NCBI GenBank assembly: GCA_001584585.1
Contig: LSYV01000003.1
Coordinates: forward strand, 1,995,687-2,059,686
Direction: 5' to 3'
Length of the DNA stretch: 64,000 nt
Source of the DNA: Gonium pectorale
Lineage: Eukaryota; Chlorophyta; Chlorophyceae; Chlamydomonadales; Volvocaceae
In this document: in pieces, positions 47,258 to 59,765 of the stretch
Position numbering within the stretch: position 1 is the first letter of the stretch
How the letters are laid out: each line of letters begins with the position of its first letter
Translations under genes and position numbers: made by a program
The notes under the pieces: generated by a model
What the model was told of the DNA's origin: nothing
What the model saw: the letters and a program-made list of their open reading frames with translations, nothing else
The model's database searches: none

Positions 47258-48674
47258 TGCTTGAGCGGGGCCACGGCGTCGCCCGCAGAGTTCGCCAGCA
47301 CCGCGTTCGCCAGGTCCCGGTCTCTGTGTCGAAACGTAATAGGTTCCTTGTCGCAGTACGTTCGTAGGTTCAGGTAGCCCATCAGGTTGCTCGGGATTTG
47401 GCACGCGGTTTATGTCCGTGTACCATATGTTGCGCTTACCTGTCTCGCCGTGAGTCGGCCTTGAATATACCTTGGGAGTCGTGTATGATTGTGATGCTCT
47501 GAGAACCGTCGTGATAGCGCTGTCAGCGGCGTGCTGTGGAGGCATGCCTGTCTTGCAGGCCGCGGACCTGCGTGGTGCCGCAGGGCCAGGCACTGCTGCG
47601 TTTTCGTATCAATTTAGCGACGGCATCATTAAAAAAGAGAGAAACATCTGGAACATCTGGAAACATGAACATCTGGAAAAAATGAAACAATGAGTTTGGA
47701 GTAAAATGCGACCGGTTGTAGGATAGTGCCATCCGTCGTGAGGCTCAAAGTCAGTTGCGTCACTGCACATATTATTGTACGACATGTGACCATGTACGGC
47801 GAAGAGTCCAGTGCTGGCTTCGGAACAAGGCCTCCTCAGTCTCCTCTGCCTCCTCCATGTGTGCGCCGGCTGCTTCGAGTGCTTGCTACGCTACTGAAAT
47901 GCCATCATGCAAGCAATACTCCATATGTGGTAACGGCCTTGCGCCGCGTGGCGCGCGCGCACGTGCTATCTGGCTATGTCGCCGGTCTGTGCTACACTAT
48001 GTACGGTGGTTGAGGATTTCCTAAACTGGCCCTGAGCATTCGGAGGGATGACTCGTCGCACAGCGACGGCTCTGTGCATCGGCACGTCGCCATGCACACT
48101 ATTATTGCACAGGGACCACGGCGCCATCCCTTACATCCGGGCGAGCAATCTGTAAGACCTCCTTGCTGGCATCGCTGCCGTCACCATTTCTTGCAACATG
48201 TTAGCGCCCCAGGCATCACCATCCCTATCCGTGGGCGGCGCCACGCGTTGCGGATCCACTGCTGGTGAAGGGGGACGAACTGGCTTGGGCGTATGCAAAG
48301 GGCCCCTGTTCCCTGCCGGCCTTGCGTTCAAAATCCAGCCACTCAATCGCACCACAACCACCTGCCGCTGTTGCAGTGCCGAAGCCACCTAAAGTCATAG
48401 GTCAGCGTCTTAGGTCACACCCTCTACACACAGCATCCGGCACTTGCGTCCGACAATGCCCAAGTTCTACTAGCCAACTGCCTCAGGCCACTTCGCGACG
48501 GGCCAACGCCCCTACGAATCTCTAGGGCGGAGCACCATGGCGCTGCTGCCATGTGCGCAAGTGTGCCTACGCGTTTGTCCCCATGCCCCATGACAGCCTG
48601 ACACATCCTGAACATACACGAAACCCCGCCACCCGTCATTCTGGTGCACATGCCCATACGGTAACTAAAACACA
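47258..48674. other. Convergent intergenic region, no gene recognised
   Basis: Contains the 3' flanks of ITPK (plus) and SecY (minus). TTACA at 48131-48135 could be a minus-strand TGTAA poly(A) signal for SecY. Nothing else is recognised. Confidence 0.5.
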
Positions 48675-51600
48675 TTAGAGCTTGAGGTTGTCGTACAGCT
48701 TGTCCACGTCCTGATACTTGGCCATGGCCTGCTCGGCGCGGATCCGGCGGGCCGTGTCCGTGGCCACACCCACCTGGCGGCAGCCGCGGCGAGGTTGGGC
48801 GGGGTGGGAGTTTGACAGGTGGCGACGAGGACGCTTGGCACGTTGGCGCGGTGCCATGGGTACCCGGGGCAAGCGAACGCCACGCCACGGCGTCGGTCTT
48901 GCAGCGTCACGGATTGCACTACCCAACCGGGAGAATCATGGGAACGAGAACCGGCACAACACACAGGAACCGTACCGCAATGGGATTCGCGACTGAACAC
49001 GAGTGGCACAGACCAGCACGCCGTTCCCCGTCCCTGCCGCCGATCCCCGCCGCTGCCTTTCCAAGCACCGATTGCCCGCATCCCAGGCTCAAGCATCCCT
49101 TCGCGCTTCCGCCCACCCGCCGGCGCAATAGTGACACGCACCATGATAAGTACCGACGTGCCCGCGAATCCGCGGAATGCGGTGAGGTGCGTGATGCCCT
49201 CCACCAGCGCGGGTGCCGCCGAGAGGGCGCCAAGGAAGACGCTGCCCAGCAAGCTCATGCGCGTCAGCGTGCGCGTCACGTACTCGGCCGTCTGGCGCCC
49301 GGGCCGGATGGCGGGGATGGCGGCGCCGCCCTTCTTGAGCTGCTCAGCCAGGTCCTTGGGCTCCAGCTGCACGCGGAGAAGCGTGGGGGCGAGGAGACAT
49401 GTGAATTTTGGGTGCCGGCGTCAAAGCCGAATTCTGCTTAGCCGGCGGGGCCGGGCGCTGCACGATCGCGTAGCCGAGGGGACCAGAGGCGGGTGAGCGG
49501 CATGCAACGCGAATGTTTGATATATGGTTTCTTCAGGTCCCAGTGCTCCGCGCTGCTATCAAACGTTTCGCGGAAACGCCGCAGTTGCCTCTCCCATACT
49601 CTGGCAATCCAATCAAGCGTGGGCATGGGCTTGCAGCTCGCCCCTAAACTCGCCCCTTCTTGGCCCCTCACCTGCAGGAAGGTGTAGTAGTAGTTGAAGA
49701 AGACGATGAGCGCCACGTTGAACGGCACATACAGCGGCCCGCCCGGCCCGATGGTGCGGCTGAAGTCGTCCAGCGCGGCAGAGTCGGTGTAGCGCGCCAG
49801 CGCGGCGGGCAGCGCCAGCAGCGAGGAGGCGAAGATGAGCGGCATCACACCCGTGGCGTTAACCTTGAAGGGCAGGTAAGACTGGCGTGCAAGATTGCCG
49901 GACGAGTAGCTGCGTTGGGTCAGGAGATTGGTGGGAGCGTGGGTCGGCGAGGACAGTGGGGATTGGGAGAAGGGCGAGGGTCCGGATCGCCCCACTCGCT
50001 GCTCACAGAGGAGCTCCGGACTTTCTGGCTAGGTAAAACAGGTCCTGGTCAACCCATGCCCAACACAGGTCTCCGGCTAGATAGCGCTCTCCGAGGCAAC
50101 GCAGAATGCCAGCAGCAGCCTCCAGCAGCAGGCTCCATGTGCCCTCTTTGGGAGGGCATGTGATCAGCCATCCGGCTGCGACCATTCCCACCCAGTGCGC
50201 CAAAGAGAGCTCGGTCGTGGCGACAATAGCGTTAACTTTCGTCAGCATGAATACGTCTTGCACGCATGGGCCGGCGTCCCGCCCCCGCGCTTACCATCTC
50301 TGCCCTGTTCCCGGTACATTCTCATCATGGTGGCAAGCAGTCCTCCCCAGGGAAAGCCTTCCTAACCCAGTTCCCCACTGCCCCCCGGCCGGGTGTCCGG
50401 GTCTGTAGGCCTGTCCCCACGACGAGCTCGTGAAGGCGCGCCCAGCTTGCAGACACCTCTTGCCGCTCAACAAGAATGCAGCTTTGCTTCTGCACCGACG
50501 GTCAGAACTGGCGACGGGGAACAGGTCACCGCAGCGTGCGCCCCACGGACCCACAGTCACTGCCATCGTCGCGGCCTCTTCTCGGTCACCGAATACCGGA
50601 GCTCCAGCGCAACTACGCCCAGCGCCGCGCCATGCCGAGCCCCTGGTCTCTCCGCTGACCTCTCCGCTTCTCCTCAAACGCATACACCTACCACGCGCCC
50701 CAAACCCCAAACCAAATTCTGCACCACCACCCCCGCTCCACTCCTAACACACCCTCAGCACCCACCGGTTGGAGTAATTGACGGGGATGCGGCGCTCTGC
50801 CTCCTGCACGTAGATGATGCCCAGCGTGGTGAGCGCGAAGGCCACGAAGAACACTGCCACGTTGGTGGGGTCGTTGCTGTCGTTCTGCGCCACGAGCTGG
50901 CCGATCGAGGCCGGCAGCGCCGAGGCGATATTCGCAAAGATCAGCACCGACGTGCCGTTGCCCAGCTTCAGCTCGCTGATGGTGTCCGCAATATACACCA
51001 GGGCCAGGGCCCCGGCCACGAGCGCGCAGGAGCTGCCCGCTAGCCAGCCGGGAGTAAAATCGTCGACGAAGGGCCGGATGTAGAAGAGTTGTCCCACGGC
51101 CTGCACGATGGCGAAGGCAAAGGCGAGCAGCTTCTGGTAGTACTGGAACTTGGCGCGCCCCGCGGCCCCCTCGTCGCGCTGCAGCTTCTTGAGGGTCGGG
51201 AAGGCGGCCGAGAAGAGCTGTAGAACGATGGAGGCGTTGATGTAGGGGATGATGCCCAGGCTGAACAGACCGACCTTGAGAGGTGGGAAGAGGCCCGTGG
51301 AGGGGAAGGAAGGAGTGGCAACTCAAGAGGGATTCAGAGGCCGGAGTAGAGCAGCTTTGGGGCGTGCGCTTTCGCGTTGTGCAACAGCGAGGGAGAGGGA
51401 GGACATGGGTAGTAGAGGGGGGGTGGTGGAAGCGGGGCCAAGGAGAAGAAGGCCCGTTGTGAAACTCGGATGGAGTCGAAGTGACATGGTATTGCGACAC
51501 TACCCGCCAGGAGTACGTTTCATGGTGTGTTTCATTTGGACACTGATTGCGAATGTACGATTGGGGCCGCCAGCACCGGACCACGGCAAACAGCTTCCTT

Positions 51601-52298
51601 GTCGTGGGGGCGCAGGTGCGCAGACCCGGCGGACACAAGTGCTGACCGGCTGGGTTAACAAGCCCCGGATATCATGCGGCCCCAGCTGGTCACGCTTGCC
51701 CTCGAGGATACGCCACTTCCTTTTGCGGGAGATGCCTCCGTGTGATACACGGCACACAAACTTCCCGCCTGCCCGCAAGCACGTCCCATACCTTCGAGAT
51801 CGAACCTCCCGAGAGGGTATCGATGTAGCCCATGAGACCGCTATTCGTGAGGCTGTCCGCGAACGCATCCACGTCTACGCCCGGTAGCCGGATGTAGACA
51901 CCGACACGGCTGAGCAGCAGCAGCGCCACCAGACCGCCGAGCTTTTTGGGAAGGTCGCTGTTGAAGAACTCCTGCCAGCTGAACTTGTCATCCTCGAACC
52001 CGAGCGATGACACGGACGTGCGCTGCCGGCTGGTGCTGCTTGCACTGCCGCTGCTGGTTCCCGAGGTCGAGGCCTCTCCGCTGCCATTTTGGGTCGGCCC
52101 TGCTGCCGGCAATTGCGGCTTGTCCGCTGTCCCAGGCCCGCTCTCTGGTGCTGCCCTCGCGAGCAGCACACTCCGGCGGCAAGGCGCGCGTTGCAGGAGC
52201 TTCGCACTCTGCCCGTTAATCGACTTGAAGGCCAGCGGAAAGCATCCTGAGGTCCGCGATGGACCGCAAGCGGTCCGCTGGGGTGCGAGAGTGTGCAT
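48675..52298 (-). CDS. SCY1: Plastid preprotein translocase subunit SecY
   Basis: Five exons: 52298-51792, 51274-50766, 49909-49672, 49366-49142, 48773-48675. Phases agree (1,578 nt, 525 aa). SecY forms the protein-conducting channel; the plastid copy works with SecA and SecE in the thylakoid membrane to insert or export proteins. About the first 100 residues are Ser/Ala/Arg-rich and look like a chloroplast transit peptide plus linker. TM1 follows (LGGLVALLLLSRVGVYIRLPG), then the signature LGIIPYINASIVLQL, YLPFKVNATGVMPLIFASS, LYVPFNVALIVFFNYYYTF and the C-terminal LEPKDLAEQLKKGGAAIPAI region with two last helices. The match to the canonical thylakoid paralogue, and not the divergent envelope SCY2, rests on the high similarity of these motifs. 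The tail VDKLYDNLKL is intact. Confidence 0.96.
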
Positions 52299-53162
52299 CC
52301 CTCAGCCTGTAAGCTTCAATCCACTGCTATCGACTGTCTCTATTGTCTGTACAGATGTAAATGACCAATCGAATAGCGACGTAAAACGGGTCCCGGTAAC
52401 GGGCCACTTGGCAGGGAATACGGACCTGGCACCAAGCAGCCACAACAAGGCACCAAGCTGTGTCGCTGTAAAGGAAGCAGTGATCTCGTAGACGTCTGCA
52501 CGGCACCGTGTCAAACCCACACTATCCCATGCCCCGCCACCGGGAATGGAGCCGGAGCTCCACATATACATGGCGATGTTTAATATTCACCAGGACAGAT
52601 AAGTGCGGTATGAGCGAACATAGGCGGGGTGCACCCAGTGCCTTCCGGGGTCTAATCCATTGCCACAGAACGCGCGCACCACACGGCTGGCAATCACCTT
52701 GCCCTTGCGATAAAGCCTCACGCACAGGAGGCCTGTGAGCACTGTTCGGCTCAGTCAAGCACCGTGCACTCCTAACGAGTACAATAAGAAGCGGCAATCA
52801 AGAGAACGCCCTCAGATGTCCTGCATCGAGCACTTCTGCAGCGACTACGATGTACAGGATCCTGAACAGTTCAAGCCTACCTAAAAGCAGGCAGCTCGCA
52901 TCTGGCAGCAGAGCCCTCGGCTCCTGCGCCTCCCCCATTCTTCCACAAACCCTCGACAGGGCCCCTGCCCTCTGACGGCCAGGTGCACGCAGCACACGAC
53001 CGAACCAACGCCCCCGCTACAGTGGCAACTCACACCCAGTTGCACAACAGACAGGGCGAACCGAGGGCGCCACGGCACATCGACCGTCCTCCAGGTGCCT
53101 TCGTGGCTACACCCAGTGCCTTTCCTTGCTCAGCAGGAGCCGGGAGGGAGCCCCTTCTGCGC
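52299..53162. other. Intergenic, SecY promoter region
   Basis: Lies between the SecY start and the stop of the uridine kinase/UPRT gene, both on the minus strand. No gene or clear TATA box is recognised. Confidence 0.5.
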
Positions 53163-56100
53163 TCAGCAGTAGTAACGGTCCCCAAATTCTCCCACGCCCG
53201 GCACGACGGACCAGTTCTCGTCGATGCCGCTGTCGATCTCGCTGGTGATGACCTTGACGGAGGGGTAGGTCTGGCAGACACGGTGGATGCCCGGCGGCGC
53301 GGCGATGATGCACAGGAACAGAATCTTGCTCTCCTCCACGCCCTTGTCGAGCAGCACCTTCGGGAAGGGCGGCCGGATGAGAAGGGATGGAAGCCTCCTT
53401 TCTGCAGGAGCTTTGGAGCGCATGCCCTCCCTGCCAGTGGTTAATGAGGTGTTCGCAAGGCCTACGCGATCAGGAGCCTCAAGAAGCCCGTTTGGGCTCA
53501 AGAGTTTGGAGGGCTGGGAGACATGATCACTGTACAATACTGTGGAACTATCACGGCGTGCACCGTTCCCTCGCCCTAGCACTACCCAAATCGCGCTTCG
53601 CTCTATGGCTCGGTTCGCTACCTGGATTGCCTTGCACGCGGTGTTTCCGGTCCCAAGGACGGGGTCCAGCAGCAGCACGTAGCGGCGGGAGATGTCGGAG
53701 GGCAGCTTCTCGTAGATGATGTCCTCGCTCTTGCCGTGCCTTGAGAGCGAGTGGGAGGGTTGGCGAGGGGGAGCGTTGGCGAGGCAGGGAAGGCACGTGC
53801 TTCTGCTACACGGCTGAGGGACGGCGAGTCCGATGCAGGGTTAGCGAGAAGCGAATGTGCAGAGAGACCACCTGTTCTGGGAGAGACGATTGGCGGAAAG
53901 TCCAGGCAGAGGAGGGCGACCAGGCATGTTGGCATTTGCTACCGCTTCCCCGCAGACCCCGAAGAATGTCGTCTGTCTCCTTTTGTTCTCAAAACAGTGC
54001 GGCAGGTGCGCTCGTGTACGCTCGGGCAAATCGGGGAGAGAGGCAGGTGCAAAGGCACGCTCCTGAAAAGTGGTAACCACGACAGACGTCAGCCCCGGCT
54101 CTGCTACCCATCACCTCGAGCCCCTGCTCGGGACCTCTGCCATTTGCTCCCACAACCCCTTTCCTAATACCACCCGGCTGCTGCACCACCGCACCTGTGC
54201 ACCAGGATCTTGCCGATCTTGATGCCCTGGCAGCACTCCCGCAGAGCCGCCTCCATGGCCTCCCCGCTGCGGATGACGCTCACGCCGCACAGCCCGCGGG
54301 CGAACTCCACGCCCACGTACTTGTGGCCTGCAGGATGAGGGAGGCACACCAGTCACGCGGTGCAGGTGGGGCCAGAGGGTCAGCAGAGGTACAGGCGTGC
54401 CAGGCCCGCGGCAGGCGTCGCACACTGGGCAGCCGGGGGGCGCACAGGCTCAGAGGAGTGCTGCCAATGCTCTGTGGATACCATCCGCTGGACCCTGAAG
54501 TCGGGTACACCACAATCATGGCCAGGGAGCAGCAACCTACCAACACTTGGGGAGAGCGCTAAGCTCAGCGGGGGTCCTCTTATCACCCAAGCATTCGGTG
54601 CAATGCAACAGGCGTCCCGCCCTGCCCCACACGCCAAACGCAGCCACCCACCCATACCCAACGTGCCCCAGACGCGCCGGCCGCAGCCACCCACCCACCC
54701 ACCCAGACACACCCGTGGGCGTGGTGACAATCTTCTCCGTGAAGGGCAGGTGGCCCAGCCCCGCCTCCACCAGAAGGCGGTTGATGCGGTCGGCATAGAA
54801 CACGAAGTCGCTGTTGGAGGTCTCTCGGTCGCGCAGGATGGTGTGCATGCCGCGCATCTGGAAGTTGCTGGGCATCACCTGTGTAGGGGCCGGTCCACGA
54901 GGACGCGCTTATCGCGCACACGTATGGCCCCTCCCAGTGGCCCGATGCCGGCGGAGGCGAGCGCCGATGGGCCGTACGACCTTGTCAGCAGTCCATCGCG
55001 CGCGTGCAACGCCCGGCAGTAACGGTCAAGAACAAGGCTGCAGGCAGTGGCGGCGCACACTAGCCGCAAGGCGCGCCGAGCGTCGCTTGCCGCTGTGCCG
55101 CCCGTTCCCAGACCGCCACTCGTCGGCCCTAAGCATCCTCTAACCGCCCTTCCTACCCTCAGCCTGCCCTCCCGTGCTGCCCGAGGGCCCACCTCAAGGT
55201 TGCGGTAGATGCGGATGAGGTCGTGCTGCCGCAGCTTGAGCCGTATGTGCTCGGTGATGAGGTCAATGGCCACCACGTTCTCGCTGCTCTGCCAGGGCAC
55301 GATGATGTCGGCGTGGCGCCGGCTCGGCCCGATGAACTGGTCGAACGCCGGCTTCACAAAGCGGGTGTACTGCTCGATCACGCCTGCGGGGCGTGGCGAT
55401 GGGGGTGGCGAGGACGGGGCGGAACTCACCAGCCGCATGGAGCCGAAGATGGACAGACGTGGAGAGACGATAAAAACTGGAGCGCAGTGGCCAACGAAGA
55501 ATGGAGATGGCTTCACATGGGCGCGTAATGATTTCCTTGGGCGTCGTATGCGTTTGCACCCGCCCTGAACAGGACTGCATCTTGCTGTCAGCTCCGCCGC
55601 AGCACAACCCTATACCTCTACTCACTCACCCCCGAAACACACCCCCATTCGCTACTCCCAGAATACGCCCACGGCTTCCCTACTGAGAACGCCTTCCAAC
55701 CCGCTACCTCACTCGCTGCCCTTGCTAGGACCCGCTGTCCCCTACAGTCGCCCCCCTTCACCCTCTGCTGCCCTTCCGCCCAGTCTCTGGCAGCTCTGCC
55801 TAACCCTGGACACGCCACCCTTGCGGCTCCGCTCACTCGCGACGTCGCGACCGCGGCTGGCCACGTCTCGCTGGATGCGGCGCGCCAGCCGCACGTCGTC
55901 GTCCGTGTCAGTGTAGATCTTCATGTTGAGCTGCCCGCGGATCTCCTCCATGGCCAGCACCAGGATGCCCTCCATGATCACCACGTCGGCCGGGTCAACC
56001 TGCACAGCCGGAGCGGGCTTGGCACGACGCAAACACCCAGAGCGGCTTCTGAAGCTCCCTCGCACAGCGCGCCCCTGCCGCAGCGGAACATGGGCATCAC

Positions 56101-57234
56101 CGACGTGTGCACCCATACCCCCCGTCCCCAGATCTGGCAGCGCCTTCATGCCAAGCCCCCGGGCCGCTTCCCCGCCCCTCCACATCACCCTCAGCCACCC
56201 ACCCGGCGCGTCTCGGTGGAGCGCGAGTGCGTGGCAAAGTCATACACGGGAATGTCCACGCTGCGCCCCTCCTTGAGGCCCTGCAGGCAGTGCAGCAGCT
56301 CCTGCCGGTCCAGCGCATCGGGGTGGTCAAAGTTGTAGTTGTTGGCCTTGGCCAGGACCATCTCCTCCGGGGTCAGGGTGCGGTAGAAGGAGTCCTGCCG
56401 AAGAGAGGGGAGGGGGAAGGGAGGAGCGGTAAGATGACAAGAAAGGAGGCGCGTAGCAGGTTGTCACGCGGCGCGCCAAAGCGCAGTGAGGGCGATACAC
56501 TTGTGCGGATTCTGACGAGGTCGTAATCGAGGCACACCTGTACAAGGCGGGGAATAGTGGTTCATGTGGGATGGAGTTGGGAGGGGTTGTGCTGGGTATG
56601 CGTAACAGCGTGCTCAAACATTGCTGCGTAGGGAGAGGTTGTGTGAGGTACCTGGACCGGAACGTGAGGGCAAAGGTCTTGCCGGCCAAGCGCGCTCAAG
56701 CGGCGGAGTGTCGGGGACACGACGTACGTCTTCATGCAGGATGCGTGCTGACGGCCGGCAAGGTACCATGCAACGGAAGACTGGCTGCTTCTATTCAGAC
56801 AGCTTCACGACCCGAGGGACAGCGAGAGAGCTGACGGCGGGGAAAGACAACATACTCAGGGGGAGGGGGGAGGGCGCGTTTCCACGGGACTCCAGGCACG
56901 CATTGACGAGACGCGCAAAGACCCTCAGCGGTCGTTGCCTTCTCATGGGTATGCTGCCCGATGTCCGACAACACGGGGTCTTGCGTCCGCCCCCGCATTG
57001 CGAGTTGAGGCCGCCGCAGGCCACAAGCTTGCCCGCCTCCCTACCCCCCTGGTGACCGCACCCCGGCCTATGACGGGGACCAGTGGGGCGAGCACTCACT
57101 TGTGACAACATGACAACGCACTGGTCGTGCAGCCGCTGCATAATCCGGTCGCACACCGTGGTCTTGCCAGAGGCCGTGCCTCCCGCCACGCCGATGAGGA
57201 AGGGGTGCCTGTAACGTAGGCGGTGGAAGGGCAT
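53163..57234 (-). CDS. UKL: Bifunctional uridine kinase / uracil phosphoribosyltransferase
   Basis: Eight exons: 57234-57100, 56394-56203, 55999-55837, 55383-55193, 54878-54713, 54327-54195, 53739-53622, 53357-53163. Phases agree (1,293 nt, 430 aa). It belongs to pyrimidine salvage: the N-terminal kinase phosphorylates uridine to UMP, and the C-terminal UPRT makes UMP from uracil and PRPP. Kinase landmarks: Walker A GGTASGKT at 18-25, SQDSFYRTL with D46, NFDHPDALD, and [15 protein letters not shown] landmarks: [37 protein letters not shown], the PRPP loop [12 protein letters not shown] (about 350-361) and the C-terminal uracil-binding GEFGDRYYC. The order matches plant UKL fusion proteins, but the model is shorter at the N-terminus, with no transit peptide. 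An undetected upstream exon spliced at the GTTACAG before H10 is possible. Two domains in one frame with no break. Confidence 0.95.
54687..54705. repeat. (CCCA)n short repeat beside a splice donor
   Basis: Tandem CCCA units in the UKL intron, starting two bases from the GTGTGT donor of exon 54878-54713. Confidence 0.8.
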
Positions 57235-58237
57235 GGCATGTGCAGGCCGGGGCTCGGGCTACAAGCACGTGAACCAGCACAGATAGCACGAGGACGACAG
57301 ACGCTGCGAATTAACGAGCCCAAGATATCCAGGGATACTATCCAGCCCACCTGTTTTGGCGGAAACTCGGTTGCCCAGACGCAAGGGACTGCCTTCGACC
57401 GGTTTCATCTATCCCACCATTGCTGCGATCCCTCATCGTGACCGAGTGAGATGGATCATGCCCGTCAGCAGTCGTAAGAGCTGCTGTCTTGGTGACGACA
57501 TGATTTAGGCTATTGCCTTTGTCCATTGCCCGAGCTCAGTCGGAAGAGAAAAAACGAACCCTCCTTGTTACAGTATCAGGACATTGCTGAAAGGCAGCGC
57601 AAATAAAAACGTATGCTGGGGTTGTACGGAAAAGGGTTCGGTGGGGCGAGAACTCCGGACCCGCCCGCGTATGGTTTGGGTTTGCGAAGACAGTAGCGAA
57701 TGGGGTCTTCCAAGAAATGAAGAAAATGGAGAGAGGCTGTCAGCCTGGTGCGCATGGCACATCTGCACACTTGGAAGGGGGGAAGGCACCTGAAAGATAT
57801 TCAGCACCAGCGTGAAGTAGAGCGTGTACTGGCAAAATTCAGAATCCTACGAAGAATGTGGGATGCACTCTCTATGGGCATGCAATGTGGCTGTACCAGA
57901 GGGGTGGGTTGTTCGGCCAACTGTGACTTTCGGTACTGGACCCCGAACATCCGCAGTGACTGCACGCACAGGCCTGTTGCAGTTGGTACTGCTCCTTGCT
58001 CGCTCCTCTGCAAGCGGCCGACCCGCGGGACGACGGGCAGGGAGCGAGATTTACACACGGCACTGCAGTTGACTATGATAGGGCCATCCCGTCCCGCAGG
58101 GACCAACTTACGGGCCCATCGCAGTTGCCTGGCTTGGCTTGGTGGGTGGGGGCCTGCTATGCGCTATCATCGACTCTGCCTCTGCAGTGACGCTGGCGTG
58201 CGACAGCGTGAGGATGCGCCATTTGCGAGAAGAAGAG

Positions 58238-58290
58238 AAGAGAAATCTGCAGAGAAAGAGGGAGCCGCCTTTACGGCCATACATACCCGA
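58238..58290 (+). repeat. Dispersed repeat core, partial copy
   Basis: GAGAAATCTGCAGAGAAAGA, then GGAGCCGCCTTTACGGCCAT and ACATACCCGAAGG, a diverged left half of the core seen at 43408-43520. Confidence 0.7.
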
Positions 58291-58349
58291 AGGTCCACCT
58301 CTTCTATCATTCCAGGTCTGTACACGGCCGCTGGCGGCTGGGCGCACGA

Positions 58350-58506
58350 GGTCTGTACCGCTGAGCGCGTTGGACCGTGGCCATGACGACACACCACCGC
58401 AGCTCAACTTTGAANNNNNNNNNNNNNNNNNNNNGAAGGTCTGGTAACCGCTGAGCGCCGTTGGACCGGTGGCCATGACGACAACACCACCGCAGCTACT
58501 AACTTT
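58350..58506. repeat. Near-identical flanks of an N gap
   Basis: 58350-58411 and 58439-58506 are the same sequence (CCGCTGAGCGCCGTTGGACC, then GGTGGCCATGACGACAACAC), with the left copy missing single bases. This suggests two contig ends that overlap in reality. Confidence 0.8.
58415..58434. other. Assembly gap (20 N)
   Basis: Twenty N between the duplicated flanks. Probably a placeholder with no missing sequence behind it. Confidence 0.95.
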
Positions 58507-58574
58507 ACGTAAACCTTGCAGTACCACCGAGGTAGAAGTCCGACAAACCGGGTAAGATGGTACGCCGGGCTTTG

Positions 58575-58700
58575 GGGGCCAGGACGAACGTCACATGTCT
58601 CGCTCTGTACCCGCCCGCCCTATTGGAAACGTCGCGCCTTCGGGCGTGTATGACCGTAGAGGCGGGCTCCCTCTTTCTGTGCAGATTTCTCTTTTTTCCA
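58575..58700 (-). repeat. Dispersed repeat core copy
   Basis: Almost base-identical to 42671-42800 over CTATTGGAAACGTCGCGCCT and the following 60 bases. Confidence 0.85.
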
Positions 58701-59214
58701 ACGATTCCAGCAGGGCAGGCGGGTGGGTACAAGTCCCACCCACCCCAGAGGTACAAGCTTAGCAGCTTCATGATATTTGGAACCACCTGGTGGATTTAGA
58801 TTGGTATGCGTGCTTGGGCTTGTCGTCGTCTCTGTATTCTCTGCCACCTCAGCGGTTACCAGACCGGCACGCGCCCAGCCCGCCCACCCTGGACGCCAAA
58901 TGGTGATGTAGGACCTAGAAGTGAGGATAAATGAATGGAGTCAGGAACTGCTGCTGCATGCAGCGGTCGGGGGCATGCAGAAATGGTGGAATGCATATGC
59001 AGCCCCAAAGCACTCCCTTCCCAGGAGCTGAGTGCAGCGCCTGTTGTGCACCTGACGACGCTGTGTATCGCAGGGTATCGCTGAGGTAGACGCAGGTGTG
59101 CTGTTGCGAGGATTGATTGCGCAGCAAGCGACTGCATCGCATGACTGGAGAAAAAGAAAGAAACCTGCACAGAACGAGGGAGAAGTGGCCCTCACGACGC
59201 GCACAGCAGAAGGG

Positions 59215-59335
59215 GGGTGTCTTTCTCCCTGTGCCCTCTTTGTCTGTTTCTCTCCTGTCCTTGTGTCAGTCTCCTCCATTTCTTTCCTTGGTTTTGCCGT
59301 CCCGTCTTCCTGCTGTTGTGTGGTCTTTGTGTCTA
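59215..59335 (+). repeat. Diverged dispersed repeat body
   Basis: Pyrimidine-rich TCTGTTTCTCTCCTGTCCTT, then TTTGCCGTCCCGTCTTCCTG, matching the reverse complement of 41640-41760. Confidence 0.6.
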
Positions 59336-59651
59336 TTCTTTTCCTTATCTTGGTTTTGCCGTCCTGTTATGTGGTTAGGCTGTTTCATTGCTTGGCTTGT
59401 CTGCTGGTGCTGCCTTGCTGCCCGTACTTTCGCAGTAATTTCCCGGTGGCAGGCCGGGTCCCCCAGCGTCGGGGGTACTGTAACGAAGTCTATCTGTCTG
59501 GTTAGGTGCAGAGCTCCTTCTGCTCGTGTGCGTGTCGCTGGTGTTTGGTATTGGCTGCCATGGTGCGCAGGTAGTTCGGCAGGTTTTCGTTGGTTCTCTT
59601 CACAGGAGGGCCGCATGTCACTCCCCTGGTATGCGCCCTTCTCGCCTCTCA

Positions 59652-59765
59652 TCCTAAAAAAGAGAACCAGAAACGGGGAAGGCAGCCTCTACGGACATAC
59701 ACACCCGAAGGTGTGATGTTTCCAGCAGGGCGCCGAGTACAGGGCATGCATGCCGGGCGAGGTAT
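59652..59765 (+). repeat. Dispersed repeat core copy
   Basis: CTACGGACATACACACCCGA, then AGGTGTGATGTTTCCAGCAG and a GGGTACAG-like end. Same layout as 43408-43520 and 27912-28401. Confidence 0.8.
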
